Source: Anas platyrhynchos (lineage: Eukaryota > Chordata > Aves > Anseriformes > Anatidae). Taken from it: a stretch of 64,000 bases of DNA. Position 1 is the stretch's first letter. Each line of letters opens with the position of its first letter. The position numbers were made by a program, and so were the translations under genes. Under the pieces are notes generated by a model. That model was not told the origin of the DNA. It saw only the letters and a list, made by a program, of their open reading frames with translations, and ran no database searches. The stretch spans positions 4,278,001-4,342,000 of the forward strand of contig NC_092605.1 in the NCBI RefSeq assembly GCF_047663525.1, written 5' to 3'. Below are positions 12,777-26,330 of this stretch, in pieces.

Positions 12777-12970
12777 GCCACACAATTACATCATAATTAG
12801 ACAAATAATTAGTCACATTTAGATAAGAAGAGGGGGGAAAAGAGTGTTAGCAAGCCCACATCTACGCAGATTTACATGAGCTTAATTAATGAGCATTTTC
12901 AAACCAATTTTAGCTAAACTGCCTTTGTTTTTGTTGAATGATGCTTCCGCATCAAGCTAAATTATTCTTT
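12777..12970. promoter_or_regulatory. Cluster of homeodomain-like TAATTA motifs
   Basis: The octamer ATAATTAG occurs twice, 12 bp apart (12793-12800 and 12805-12812), followed by AGATAAG (GATA-like, 12821-12827) and TTAATTAAT (12882-12890), within a 200-bp AT-rich block bordered by GC-richer DNA. This motif density is typical of developmental enhancers; conservation was not tested. Confidence 0.35.
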
Positions 12971-15900
12971 AATCACTTCAACATTAAGCACAGCTTTTCC
13001 ACGAATAAGATGAGCAGAATAAGCTGTGACACCAAGGCGCTCTCTTGACCTTGATTCGGGTTCACGCCCCGGCCTGCTGGGAGCCCTGCCCTTGCATTTG
13101 CTGCCGCTGACCCTCGTCACCTTGTCGCTCGTTAGCTGCTGTCGGCAGGAGCAGCCAGGTGCCTCTGCTGCCCAGGGCAGCATCACACCACGGTGCTAGG
13201 AGGAGCAAGAAGCCTAAGCACTTGGAGCAACACTTAGTGCAGGCTCCTTTACTCTGCTCCTGGACTTACAGAACAGACACAGCTGCAAGGCTTAAAGATA
13301 TTTAGGGCTCGACCCAAACTACAGCCCTGCCCTGTTCCCGTACTGCTCCCACTGTGTTAGCCTCGTGACCAGCTCAGAATTATCACTGCATTACAGCAAT
13401 TGGTAGCTTCAGAAGCCAAGAGATCAAATCTGGACTTGGAGCATGTCATTTGTAGATGCATTCACTAGAAGAGGCCCCCGAAGTTTCTGTGACGGTGCTC
13501 GAACAGAGCTGCTTGTGTGCGGTTGTTGTTATCCCCTGGAAATCCAGGGTACTTGGAGGCACTTAGGTACTAAACTCCTTTTGGCTGATGTTTATTCTGT
13601 GCAGTGCACAGTCTCAGTTCCAGTCCAAGGGCTGCACAACAGCGTATTTAGATCCGTCTCTATCCACTGAATGAAACCTGAAATATTCCTTTTCCTCCTC
13701 CTAAACTTCCCGACTCTTTGTAGCATCATAAATCACAGAAACCTCACTGTGCTCACTCGGGGCCTGGCTGCAGCGGTGCGGAATGGGGAACTGAAGTCTC
13801 TTTCCACTGGTTCTAAGCAAAAGATTTTATGCAGCTTACCAATACACTGAGTTTTCATGGGAGCCAGTGGGAGTTAAATACCCGACTTGAAAAATATATT
13901 TGTGCCCAAGCAGGTCTGGGAGGTCTGTAAGTGGATCCTGACCTGCTCGCAGATACTTCTTCCTGCCGGGTCTCACATGCAGCCGTATTTTTCCAGATAC
14001 ACTTATCTATCTGCCGTATGTGGCGATATATAACTCTGAAGAAGGCAGAGTAAGTGATTGCCTTTCCCTAGTCAAGTGCAGAAAGGTCAGATTTAATATG
14101 AAGCTGAGCGGCGATGAAATGACACAGAAAATGTACAAAAATAGAGTGTAGCCATGCTGAAAGGCAAGCGTGTCTGCTCGTCCGGCTGAAACGCCCAGCA
14201 GCACAAACGCACCATTCATCTCCACAGAGGCTCTTTATTGCTCCCCACTCTTAGGTTCGGGACACTGGCATCGCTTCCCCTGGAGATGCGCTTTCCAGGA
14301 GCGCTGGGGTTGAAGCAGGTCCCTTCAGACCCCCGGCAGCCCCCGGTGTCACCCAGCACCTCGGGGAGCTGCGGGGAGCCTGCGCTGTCCCAGCAAAAGA
14401 TGTTTTCCCCAGTCCCCCCCTTCTAATGGCTGGGGAGCTGCCGCACGGCTTATGTACAGCCCTACAGCTATTTGTTTTAATTTTGGTGGTGTTTTTCTCT
14501 AAGCACTGCTGGACTCTCACAAGATGGGCAGATTGTGCACGTAAATGGAAATGAATGCACAACGCGTTAGCTCCCTGCGTTCAAAGGAATACAGTGGCAG
14601 TCCCTTCTTGTGCCCTGCATGCAATGGGATATTTCAGAGCTTCCCTATCAAAATTGCATTATACTATGCACATTTTTTTCTCAAAGTCACCCCTGAAGTC
14701 CACAGCAGATTTCAAGGAGCAGTTCTGACCACTCGCTGTGGTTCAAGCCCCAGATCCTAAGCACTTACATCAAAGACTCCAGATCAGCCACGGGCCATAG
14801 GAGTGCCTTTAAAACTAATTTTACAGCTGACATCGAGCTCCTGCTTTTGCTTGCCTGCCTCATTTGGAGTCCAGGATTCAAAGTGCCTTTCAAAACCATG
14901 CTCCATGCAGACCTGCTTGAGTTATGGGTAAGGCATCAAGCAGGGAAGTGGTTGTTCTTAAAGCTGAGAGAGCAAACTTTCTGAAGCTATCTATGACATG
15001 TAGATATGAAATAATAGAGAATTGTTTCTTTTAGATACAAACTACAACTCAGTCACAGTATGGCTCATGATAAAGACATTGTGAAAGCTATCAGATGAAA
15101 CTCTGTGTGCTAAATCTTCTTAATATTGAAGAGAAATGTAACAATTTACTGCCTGTGCTAAAGCCTGGGCTTACTGGAAGCGTATCCCGCCTCGCTTCCC
15201 CATATCTGCCTCTGTCTTTTAAATGAGTGCCATGAATCACAGTCTAATAATAATTTTTTTAAGAAATGCTTCTTTCCTAGGAAATCACATTCAGCCACAG
15301 TTTAAAGTAAACTCTATGCATGTTCCAAACATTTAGAGGATACACCTAGAAGCCAATAGAGATGTGCTTCCTTTATCTACTGGTATTGGGCATGGTCCAG
15401 TTACCAGGAAGGTCCACACCAGCACTCCCACCATCTTCGGCAGGCCCACGGTGTGTGGCTTATCAGGGGAGTTTTCAAGGAAAAAGAAAAATTACATGTA
15501 GGACCACAAAAGCACCAAGAGCTAATTCCAGCCAGCTAGAAAGGCAACGCATGATCTAACCCGGTCATCTAGACCTTCCCTACTGAAAGAGTGCTTTCTA
15601 GCCTGCCTCTCTGAGCACACATTGCCCCCATCTGAAAGGCAGCACCAGAAACCAAAGAGCCGGTTTCAAACCTCCAAGACCCACGTGAAGTCTGTGCCCT
15701 GCAGCCAGTTTGGCAGTCAGAGCTTTAAAAAATAAACCCAGCTACAGAGCGGTGATTTGCATAGCGCATGGTGGCTAAAATTAGCCTGCCTCGACTCCAT
15801 CTCGAGAGGAAGTCTGACTTGCCACCGCAGCTTCAGGTTTCTTGGCTTTAAGAGCAATGCAGAGCATCTGAGGAATACAGACGTGTCTTCTAGGCAGTCC

Positions 15901-18900
15901 TGCTCCTCTTGGCTGGCGCTGCTCCCCAGCCTGAGGCAGTGCCTACATCTCCAAGCTGTCCTGCAGCACCAGCAAGAGCCTCGTTCTTCCCAACCAGGGA
16001 AACCAGAATACAATGAAACATGTGAATGCCCTCTTTTCAGTATGAAAAGGTTTAGAAGATGATTTATTAAGGAGAGGATGTGGTGCAGGTCACAAGATGG
16101 TCTGTCCTGGACATAGGAAGAATAAAACTTCTCTAAGACTCTATCACCACATGAGACAGGGGTTTCCAAAAGCTTGAGAGAGCAGAAGTGCAGTAAGAGG
16201 TGCTCTGCAGAAGACACTCATGATGCAAAGTCATTTTAGGAATGGTAGATTCATTTTTGTTAGTTACTGGATTAACTTGAGATACCCCAGCCTGACTCTT
16301 AGTCGAGGTCCCACATCATCCTTGCATAACAGCCCATGTTTCTCTGTCATAATTTAATGTTGTTGCAGCATTGTGATGCAGCTGCCCAAACAACTCACAC
16401 GCTGTCTCCTTTAATTCTGCAGACGAATGGATGTCCATAGGAGGTTACACAAGTCCACCCTGGATGTCTCTGACCAATTTAAATTATTCAAAAAGTCGAT
16501 CATCAGCTAAGTGCTAAGCTGTTTTTCATTTCAACTTCAGATGTAGCTATAGCTGCTCCCCCTGAGACGTATAAATCATTAATTTAGTTATGTAGTGGGA
16601 TCACTCAGGACTTGTACTGCCTGGTGCTGCTTGCACAGGTCCCTTCTCTCCTACTGCACCAACTCTGCCCAGCTGAGCCGTATTTCACACATCCCCACCC
16701 AATCCGTGGGGTTGGGGTCTGGGCCCTTGGACCGGTTTCTTGGGGCTTTTGGCTCCTCTCACCATGAGGTTCCAGATACCTTCAAATCAGAGATCACAGC
16801 TACCAGAGCTTTATAGCTGAATGCTTGTATTAAATTTGTGCAAAATAAACTTGCTGCGGCAACAATCCAGTATTGGCTTTTATATTTTACATGACTGTAA
16901 GCCAGCATGGCTTTTCATTTTCTGCTGTGTTGTGGAGTTGAAAGGTAATGATTTGCTTTTAAAATACAATTAAAATGATTTAGTTACTACTTTGACTACA
17001 GTATATATCTTATGGAAGGAGCACAGAGTAAAAGCTCACCAATGGGCTGGGTCCTGGCTGGTTGCAATTAGGAACAGAACAGCCCCATGACATGAAATCT
17101 GATGATACACTGAACTTCTGACCTATAGCAGAAATCTGATCGTCACAGCCCAGCTTCTTCTTCATTTCAGCTCTGTTCCGGAAAACAAAAGTCTTCATTC
17201 AACATTCAATTTTCCCCACCCTTCACCACTGGAATTTTTATATGATCTGAATTAAATATGCCAGACTTTGAAGGTAAAAGTTATAAGGGGCCAAGTGAAA
17301 TCCAGGGCGTCTTTCCACTTCTTTTGCAATTGTCTGTAGGCCTTGTACTGATGTGATGGGGCCCTGCAGGAAAATTAGGTGCTTCTGTGTCAAACTTCAC
17401 TGTGGTTTAAGTAGAATAAAATACTGGATCTAATATTACTGGATTTTTATTTATTTTTTTCTGGGCTGGAGGCACTCATTGCTTTTTGCCAAAATTAGAC
17501 ACATTCTCTGATCCAAAGTTTAAGGCTTACTCCTAAAGTCCTTACTCAGGACTTAGGGCAGGAAAAGCTGCTGATATCCAAAATGAAGTCTGAGCAGAGC
17601 ACAGACTACCCAAGTTTGGTTACTACACACCAGTGGCGAGTTGCGGTCGAAGCACCCAATAACCTGCAGTGTGTCACAGCCATGGTGCTGACACCTCCGC
17701 AGTGTTGTGTGGAGATAATTAGGTCTTAAAAGATGTGCCACCATGCTGGATGGAGTCCAGCTCAGCAGTCCTCCTTATCTGAGTTTCTGCTCAGTTTTAG
17801 GCCCGTGCGCTCTTCACTCAACAGTGTCAACAGGCAACCTCCGTGGGCGTCAGGAGTGCGTAGACGGGTGGCTTTACCCACCCATGGCTCTGATAAGCTA
17901 AAAACAGATTGAAGGTCCAAGTCAATTACACGTAAGCACGTGATAAAATTCCTTGCTAAACTGGGGCCTAAGTCAGTGTGATCTTAGGGTGGAACTCAAA
18001 TAAAGGCTCTTGGAGGAGGAAGAACAGGCACAAGAATGGAGCCAAAGGTTCTCCTGGGCTGGGGTGCGTGGCCAGGGCCCAGGCAAATGGGAAAACAGCG
18101 TGATCCGACAGAAGGAGGGATTGTGTGAGTGGCTCCGTGGCTGTGGCTTGGGAGGAGGAATTTCCTCATGGGAACGTTGCCAGGAGGGTGAGGAAATTGC
18201 TTGTTTTTCTAAGCAGAAGCAACTAATAAAGGAGGGGTAGGAACAAAGGTTCTCATCTGTGTTGTAGGCAGTGTCACTGAGACGTAGTACTGGTGGTGCT
18301 TTGGGTTGTGCTGTTTAAAATAGCTTGCTTTCTTTAGGCTTTTGAAAGCAGGGTGAAGTAATAGAGTTGATCTCTTGTAAGCATCTGTGATCAGCATTCA
18401 GGAGGACTATGGCAATGACTTGTGTAGTGAAGAATAAAAATAGCCCAGGCCTAACGTATCAGTCCCAGATTTCACCTTCAATTCTGGACAGCAAGTGTTA
18501 GCTAAGTCCAGAAACTAAACACTGGAGTTAGTAGAGCTGTGTGTGCAAGAATCCAGCTTTACCACGCAAAGACACATTAGATAGAGCAAACAATCCATAA
18601 AAGACAGAACAAAACAACCTGCGAAACACTTTGGGGCACTGTGCTGGCTGAAAAGAAGCTTGGAGCTGTGAGGAACAGCTGCTTCTGGAGATATTCCTAC
18701 TACACAGAGGAATAAAAGACTTCATGCCTGAAGAATCTCCCTGATTACATCTCCATTCTGCAGTCACCATCTACAACTGGTTTGAATGCAAAAATGGGAA
18801 CTTCAGCTCAGAAGGGACGGCTGTGTCTTTACTCCCCTTACATCAGAGAAGCTGTTTTGAACCAACTCTTCTAGATATATAGCACTTAGAAGAAAGTGTA

Positions 18901-21900
18901 GCTCTCATGATAAGTCTTGTGTAGGGGTTCTCAGTCAATTTTTATGCCAAGGATCACAAATTAATTAAGAAAATCTTGTCTCTTGGAAACTCTTCTAGTC
19001 ACAGTTGCATCAAATCACTCTAGCAGTAGCTTGCATGGAAAAATAACATTAGGGATATTTTTATTTTTAGCTGTCTTAATGAAATATAGCAGATGGAAAT
19101 AAAGAGGAGAAGCCCGTCCTATGTGACTAGCCATCTGTCTGGGGATCAGCAACAAGTACTTCATGGATCACAGCTAGAAAATTACTGGGTAATTAATGTC
19201 AGTCTTCAAGCTACCTTACAATTCTTCACTCTCTTTATTCTACTCTGTAAAGTGGATTTCAAATGCCACTCATAACTTACCCGGCCACAAGAGACATGCT
19301 TATAGCACCACCCTTAGAGTACGAAACCTCGGGTTGAGCCCCAGTGGCTGCTGCAATCCCTCCCTCCTTCAGAGGTCTGCAAAGCTGTCAGCGATCACAT
19401 AGCCATCTACTCAGCATGAGATAAACTACCTGGATCCTAAGGGCTATTCCAGATGATCTAAATTTACCTTGTGGACATGTGTAACTTGCCCTCAGCTCCA
19501 TGGCACACCAAGCACTGGGACCAGCACAAGACCATCCCCTCTATTAGGCCCGTCATGGAAACCAGGTTATTAACTTGAACACGGGGTAAAGAGCTATTAT
19601 CCAAAACTAAATTTTGCTAAACTAGATTTTTGTGTTGGGTTTCCTAATGACGTGTAGCTTTTCCAAGTTAGTTAAGTAGCTAGTTAGGAATCTGGCCCTT
19701 CAAACTGCTCCAATTACTTCTACGCACTATTCATTTGGAGGAAGCTTGTCATGTTTAATGACATCCTAAACAGACATACAATCCCGAACACTGCTAAAGG
19801 TCACAGAGCTCGAGCTCTTGGAGATGAGATACTTATTCAGTGTTGTCATAGCTATCCCCTCTCTGTGCTCACACATGCTGCATTACTGCTGCAGCTTGTT
19901 CTCGCTTTCCTTTTTGGGAAAATCGATGCCTTGTCACCAGGAAGTTTGATATTTCACCATTACAGAATATTGGTAATTCTTCTCCTGTAACAGGATATTG
20001 TTATCGGACTGTTTTAACCTTGTTTATTACCTCCATTCTGCCAGCTCTTACAATTCACTTGATACTGTTTTGGTTATTTTTGTGCTTTGATTTAAGAACA
20101 CTGTGCTCCAGGACTGCACTTTAAGAAATGCCCCGAGGAGCGGAGCCAAGGGAGTCATCGGCTTATTTAGTGGGCTGTGCTGAGCTCTCCGCAGTGGCTT
20201 AAGAAATGCCTCCCTTCCTGGAAATCCACTGCTATCTGGTAAAAGTCTACTGTATGGCACAAACACCATTAATCTTCACAGCCCCCTAGACACACCATAG
20301 CTAGATCTTACGTAGCAGGTGAAAATTGTGTTATTCCTCATGTAGGACTGGAAAGTGACCCCAGCCAGATTTAAAATTTGAGAAAATCCCATTTGCAGGC
20401 CTAAGTCTTTGGCTATGTCTTCTATTACTTTTGCATTCATTTTTTTTTCTCCTTCTTACTTGTTAAGCAATCTCATTTTGTTGGCAAATACCACGTATTT
20501 GCAAACATGTTTCTGTCCTCTACAAGCCTGCAAGAACATTTGCAAGTGGGGCAACTGCGCCCTGACTCTTTCGTGGTAATGTCACTGTCCCATTTGTCCT
20601 CCTCCCAGCCCATCCTTGGGGATGGGGACACCACAGGCTGTGTCACCCAGGACCTTGGGGCTGGTGGCAGAATTGGGATTTAATTAGAGCATGGCCTTCA
20701 ATCAGACCCTCCCTTCCAGCTTTCAGCAGACAACATCTGTAAGGAAATTATTAAATCAAAGCCCCACTGATCTTCCCCAGCCTCATCCGTGGAGGTGTTA
20801 ATTGGAGGCGCAGCTTGGGTTAGGTGCACACTGGCCTAGGGGAGGGACTGAGCATGTTCTGCTTTTTGCAGCACTCTCCAAGAGGCTTCCTAGAGGCTGA
20901 AGAGAAGGAGAAGTGAGCGTGCAGAGATGCCTTGTGTCCATAGAAGTGTTCCTCTTTCCACCCATCTCAGCCCACTGCTGACAGCCCTGCCACCAGCAGC
21001 CGGGCAGCACCAAGCAGGGCCAAAAGCCACCTCTGCTGCCCAGGGAGCAGTAGCGGAGCCTCATCGCTTCGTGCTCAGCTGCCTGGTACTGACACACAAC
21101 ATTGCTATCCTCCTGCATGCTACTGCCCTTCACAAAGTAATCCAAGCCTTTCTATGGCGTATTTAACCTGGAGCTCTATCTCCCCAGTGGGACATGGCTG
21201 GGACTTTCAAAGGAGACCACTGGGCAGTCGTCCTTTAGGGGATTTGGTGAATAATTCTCAGCCTCTTTTAAAAACTCACAGAACGGCCGTGGAGATAAAT
21301 TGCAGGTTCTGCACACAGGCAGACTGCTCAAGGTTCATTACAATACCAGTTAAATGCTATTTATCTCATTCATTGTCTCATTCTAGTCACTCATTTCCCC
21401 TGAGAAGCCCATGAGCTGGACACAAGGGTTGGCTGGACACGGTTCTCCTTTCAACTGGCACTCTTAGTTCAGACATAATCCCTAGAAACACTTTTTTTTT
21501 TTTTTTTCCCCACAGAGTTTTAAGCCAACAGCCAGGGCAAGCAAGTACTTATTACAGGAGCTCAGATCCAAAGTTCACCACCGTTCTCGGGCAGCTGGAT
21601 CCAAGGTTTTGGTCTGTCTGAAGAGAGCCCAGCACAAGCGAGCTGCGGGGCCTGGTGTGCTCCAGCTCGCCCTCACTCTGGCTGGGCTGCAAGGGCTGAG
21701 CTGAAGAGGAGAACAGAGGTGCTTGGGTACAAAAGCTTTGCTTTTACCAACTGTCAATAAATATACAAAGACCTGCTGTGGTAAAGAGTGATAAAAAATA
21801 CCTGAGGGGGGATGTTTTAAGCCCTACGCTGTAGCCCAGGACCCACAGCCCAGGCCTGCAGATGGCTGTTGATCCGGGAGGGGGGCTGGTACCTGTCCTG

Positions 21901-24900
21901 GGCTTTTCTGGGAGCTGCACATATCTCCTGGGCCGGTCTCCAGCCAAAAGAGCTGAAACCTCTCTTAAATGACGCAAAGCACAGCTTCTTGTGTGCAGGA
22001 GAGAGGGAAGAGAAGGAGGCAGAGCTGGCCCTGACTGTTCACATGCTGAGAACTACAAGTCCCTGGTGTATTTGAAGCCTCAAGGGTGCTGAGGTGCAAC
22101 AAGTTCCCTGCCAGTGACCTTTTACTGTTAACGTCTGAGCATGGTTTTCATTACAGTAATGGTAAGAAACCATTAAAGAACCACCCAAGCCCCAGATTTT
22201 CTTTCAGTCACACAATGCCAAGAGACATATTTAGAAAAATGACTGCAAGCCTGATCACAAATGTAATTACATGCCAAAAAACTCCATCCTTCTCTTCAGC
22301 ATTTAAACTCTTTCTTGGCAAAACTTCCCTGTTGAGCTGGGGTGTTTCCCAAATGACAGCAAGTTTGCTGAGCCGTGTTTTCGGATGCCATTCCAATGGG
22401 CACACGCGTGAATGCTTTGCTGGATGTCTGTCTCCCACAGTACCTGCCAGCTAAATACCTGGTCACTGCTGGAGCTCACAGCACTCAGGGGCCTGAGGGA
22501 CAGATTCTGCATAAGCCAGTGAGAATAAAAATATAATTTGGCCAGTTTTACCTGTCTTTGTCAGATCATCTTCAGTTTCCAAAGCTTCCCATCACCTTTC
22601 TTATGACCGGTACGATGACTGCATTCGTTAGGCTGGAGGATTGGTGAGTCCAGGCTCTCATCCCTCTTCCTCAGTACTCAGGAATTTTACTCCAAGGTCA
22701 GTTCAACCTAAAATAAAAGATGTAACATGTGAAAAAGGCAATGAGAGCAGCAGTCTTATCCAAATGCTCTGTGCCCATGTGTACACACGGCCTGTACCAG
22801 CTGTTACGGAGTCTGCTTGCTATTGCTCTGGAGGCTGGCACCTCACAGGGTCCCTTTGGTCACCCCTCCAGCTGACAGGGGACACTCAATTAGCAGTACC
22901 TGCTGCCTTTCAGGACGTGCGTGGTTTGATTTTAGTCATTGATCAAAAATAGCCAACCTGCTTTATTTTCACATCCACTTCAATAGCAGGCAGTCAGGTA
23001 AGTGCCACAGCCGCCTGAACAGCATCAGAGACCAGCCCAGTCCAGAGGGGTTCTGTGCAACATCTGTGTGGTGAGAGGAGAGCCCCAGCCAGGAGGAGGT
23101 CTCTGCTGCTCCCTCTCACAGCTCAGCCAACCTCACCATCACCATAGCCCTGACCTAATGCTTTTCACCTCCTTATTTTTTTCATCTCATGAGCAGAAGT
23201 TGAAGTTGCGTTGCCAACCTAGAAAAGCAACATGGAGTTGGTGCTTGCTGCAGCACAGCTCCTGTCTGTCTCACCTGCCTGTTTGGACCTGTTTTCCTTG
23301 CCTGGTTTGTACATCCAGAGACACGGGGACATCCTGAGGACTGGCAATCCTCACAGAGGGCCTTGCCCAGGGGTCTGGTGAACATCCTTACGCTAATAAA
23401 ATACAAATACCTTGCCATTGCCACCCAAATTAATGGCTGGGAAGACACAGGGCATGTATCAAATCACACTTAGCAGTCCCAAGGATCAATCCCCCTGTCT
23501 GCACATGGGTTGGGGGAGAAAATGAAGGGTTTAAGTTTTGTCCCCCTCATGTTGCTGCGCCTTGGCCCTCCCACGCCGTCTGCTTTGAGATAAATCTCTT
23601 GCGCGGGATTTATCCAGAGCCTTCTCTTCCACGTGCTGCCTGCAGACAGATCTGTGTGTGTTTGCATGTGTAAGTGCTATACATAACCAGCCTGCACTTT
23701 CCAACAAATTAGCAGAAATACCACAGTTTTACATTTGCTGCGATCTGCCTGCCAATCAAGGAGGCTCCCGCGGTCCTTTCTGATATTCATACCAGGATCA
23801 CAGCCATCCGCTGTTTGCTACTAAAACTTGGTTCTCTAGGCACGAAGATTGATGGAAACCTCCAGCTGGTGGCATCTCACAAAGAAACCATGGGCTTGGC
23901 CTCACCCCCTGCCTGGAGAGGCTGCAACAGCAGCCAGCAGCAGGGGAGCCAGAGCATAAAAAGTGCAGTAAATAAACCCCATCTTAGCACCAAGGTTGAT
24001 ACAAAAAGCCATAAAAAGCAGGGACAGTAAAAGAGAAAAATGCATGGCAGCCACAAATCCTTGAGGCTGACATGAAAAGGATTTTAATTGAAAACAAGTG
24101 CCCCAAACTCCTTCTCCTGAAGGTGATCGGCATGCCCTGTCCTAGCAGGATTGTTGCTTGCACATACATGCATACGTCAGCTTGTATTCATAGCCCTAAA
24201 ATGTTCCTGCCAGTTACACACTCCACAGATACCAGCAAGATCTTAGATTCCGCTTCCCCCCAGCCCCTGCTGTTGTTGCATCTGCTTGTTTTACCTATCA
24301 TCCACCCCGTCCCTGTCTTCGTCTGAGCATACGCTGCAGGAGGAGAGATATAAATAAGGTCAGGAACTCATTTCCAGGTAGCCAGATGTGTGGCAGCACC
24401 TGGAGCGCATTCCCCATGTCTTGGGCTGTCACGGTGCAGGAGAGGACTCCGTTTATGGTGCTCATCACCCAGACACCTGCGTGCTTATATACCTGCTTGA
24501 GCCATTACCTCCCTTTGTTCTGCTTCAGGGCTCTGTGCTTGGTTTATTAAGCTCAGATGAGCACGGTTACACGGTCCTACACTCAATCCATGTAGTTAAT
24601 GTCTGTAGTTACCTCTGGATTCTTGCTGGTTAACTGGTGTTGAATGGGCAGTAATGTAACTGCACCCCGGCATTGCAGTTTATGGAGCTGCACACATTAA
24701 ATCGGAATTAGCTGTGTGCCTATTAACAAGGACATCCACCAGTAACCTGTGCAAACGGCCTTTCAGTGTTGCCACTTTACAAGAAACACCTTGTTATTCT
24801 GTAAAATGTTGCAGGAGACTCGAGCCTGCCCGCCAGAGCACACAGCCACAGGCCGGCCGCTTGCAGGGAGCAGCAGAGCTGCTTTAGCTCTACAAAAATC

Positions 24901-24950
24901 TTTCGTTCCTCTGCCAAAGCCTTAAATCCCTTTGACGACCTTCAGCTGAA
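12971..24950. other. Intergenic DNA, no gene supported
   Basis: About 12 kb with no frame, splice pattern or RNA gene that I can support. Notable contents: an AT-rich block at about 14.9-15.2 kb, a possibly ancient interspersed repeat near 17.9-18.0 kb, and T16 at 21492-21507. GC rises toward the right end. Confidence 0.55.
21492..21507. repeat. T16 homopolymer
   Basis: An uninterrupted run of 16 T followed by CCCC. Confidence 0.95.
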
Positions 24951-26330
24951 CTCCTGGCCTGGCGGGAGGGAGGGAAGGAGCTGTGCGGAGGGAGGGGATG
25001 GAGCAGGGGATGGGGAGGTGCTGGGAACCCGGCGATGGGGGTGAGCAGGAGGAGCGGGCACCTGCTGGGAGGGACGGGCGCTTGGGGTGGGTTTTCCTAT
25101 CTATGTCCATGCTATGAGCCCGCTCTCTAGGGAATCAGGCACCGGCTATTCCCGGCCCATCCGTCAGCAGCCGGGCGTGAGAGGGTTTTCCTTTCCCGGC
25201 TCCCTCTCGCCCCTGAGGCCAGGTTTCCTCCTCCCGCCCCGTCCAGCTCCTGGGTCCTTGCCCGAGGTGTGGAGGAAGGGCAGATGTCTGCTGGGGATGG
25301 GCAGGGACACGGAGCTCTTCTGTGCCCACATCACCCCATTTGCTCTTCTTGCCAGCACCTCTGCACATCCCATCACCAGTTTGTGCCGGGGGATCACACC
25401 AGTACCACATTCACATCTCGGGTGCACCAAGCTGACCCCTCAGCTGCACAAAACCCCCTAAAACACCCCAAACCCAAACCACCACCCCATTTCTGCATCC
25501 TCATCCTTCTGCTCTTGCAAGCTGAGCCTGCCGTTCCCAGCCGTGCCCGCACCCGGTGCAGGATCTGGCCCAGGACATGGCCCTGGTTTGTGCCCAGCTG
25601 CCGCCCCGCTCGGCTTCAGCTGCTCAGCGAGCGAGGCAGCGCCCGGCCCCCCCGCCGCAGCCCCGTTGTGCCGCACAGAGACAAAAATATTCACCAGCTG
25701 CTGCCCACCTGGTGCTGAGACGAGTTTAGGAAACAGCAACGAGAAACTGAAAATAAAAGGCCAAAAAGAGATAGATGCGGGCCTCGCACCAGAAGTGAGA
25801 GCGCTAAAAATAGCGGTGATGTGATCCATCAGTGCTCTAGGTCGTAATTAACCGCTTGAGTGTCTTTGGGCATGGAGCAAGTGTGTCCGGCAATACGAAA
25901 CCCACAGGAGGCGAACAGCCCAGACGGCGCGTCCCGGGCTCCCGGCGTGCCACCACCGAAAATAGAAGACACGTGGCCGGTCCCCCGGCAGGACAATGCT
26001 GGTGGCCATGCAGTGTCACCTCCTGTGCCCCACCTCAGGGACCACCGGGCTCCATCCACCCCACCACCATGGTGCGGGGACTTTCCTGGGGTGAGCTGTA
26101 CCAGCACTGGGTGTTTGGCTTGGTTGCAACCCAAGGTTTTGTCCAAACCCTTCCTGGTGCTGGAGGGGGGGAGCGGTGACAGCAGGGGGCCTGGATGTGT
26201 CCCGTGCCCCCCAGCAAAGCCCCTCGGGTCTCCTGCTCCAGCCCTCCCACCAGCCTCACGTTTGGCAGCGGCAGTAGCAGGGCTGGATCAAAATAGCACA
26301 GCCGGTTCCAAGGCACCTCTCAAGTCAATT
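24951..26330. other. GC-rich, CpG-containing segment with G-run cluster
   Basis: G-rich on the plus strand at about 24,958-25,080 (many GGG/GGGG runs separated by short spacers) and CpG-dense at about 25,530-25,680 and 25,915-26,000. It is the best CpG-island-like stretch in the window, but small. Open frames of 149 and 159 codons here follow from low stop-codon frequency in GC-rich DNA. A promoter of a non-coding transcript is possible but unproved. Confidence 0.35.

Noticed and set aside
15500-15600. Possible CR1 fragment (GATCTAACCCGGTCATCTAGACC)
   Set aside because: Only a dozen bases recall a CR1 tail; no flanking CR1 sequence or terminal octamers.
19290-19345. tRNA-like T-arm (GGGTTGAGCCCC)
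   Set aside because: No matching acceptor stem, D arm or anticodon arm; no tRNA-derived SINE tail.
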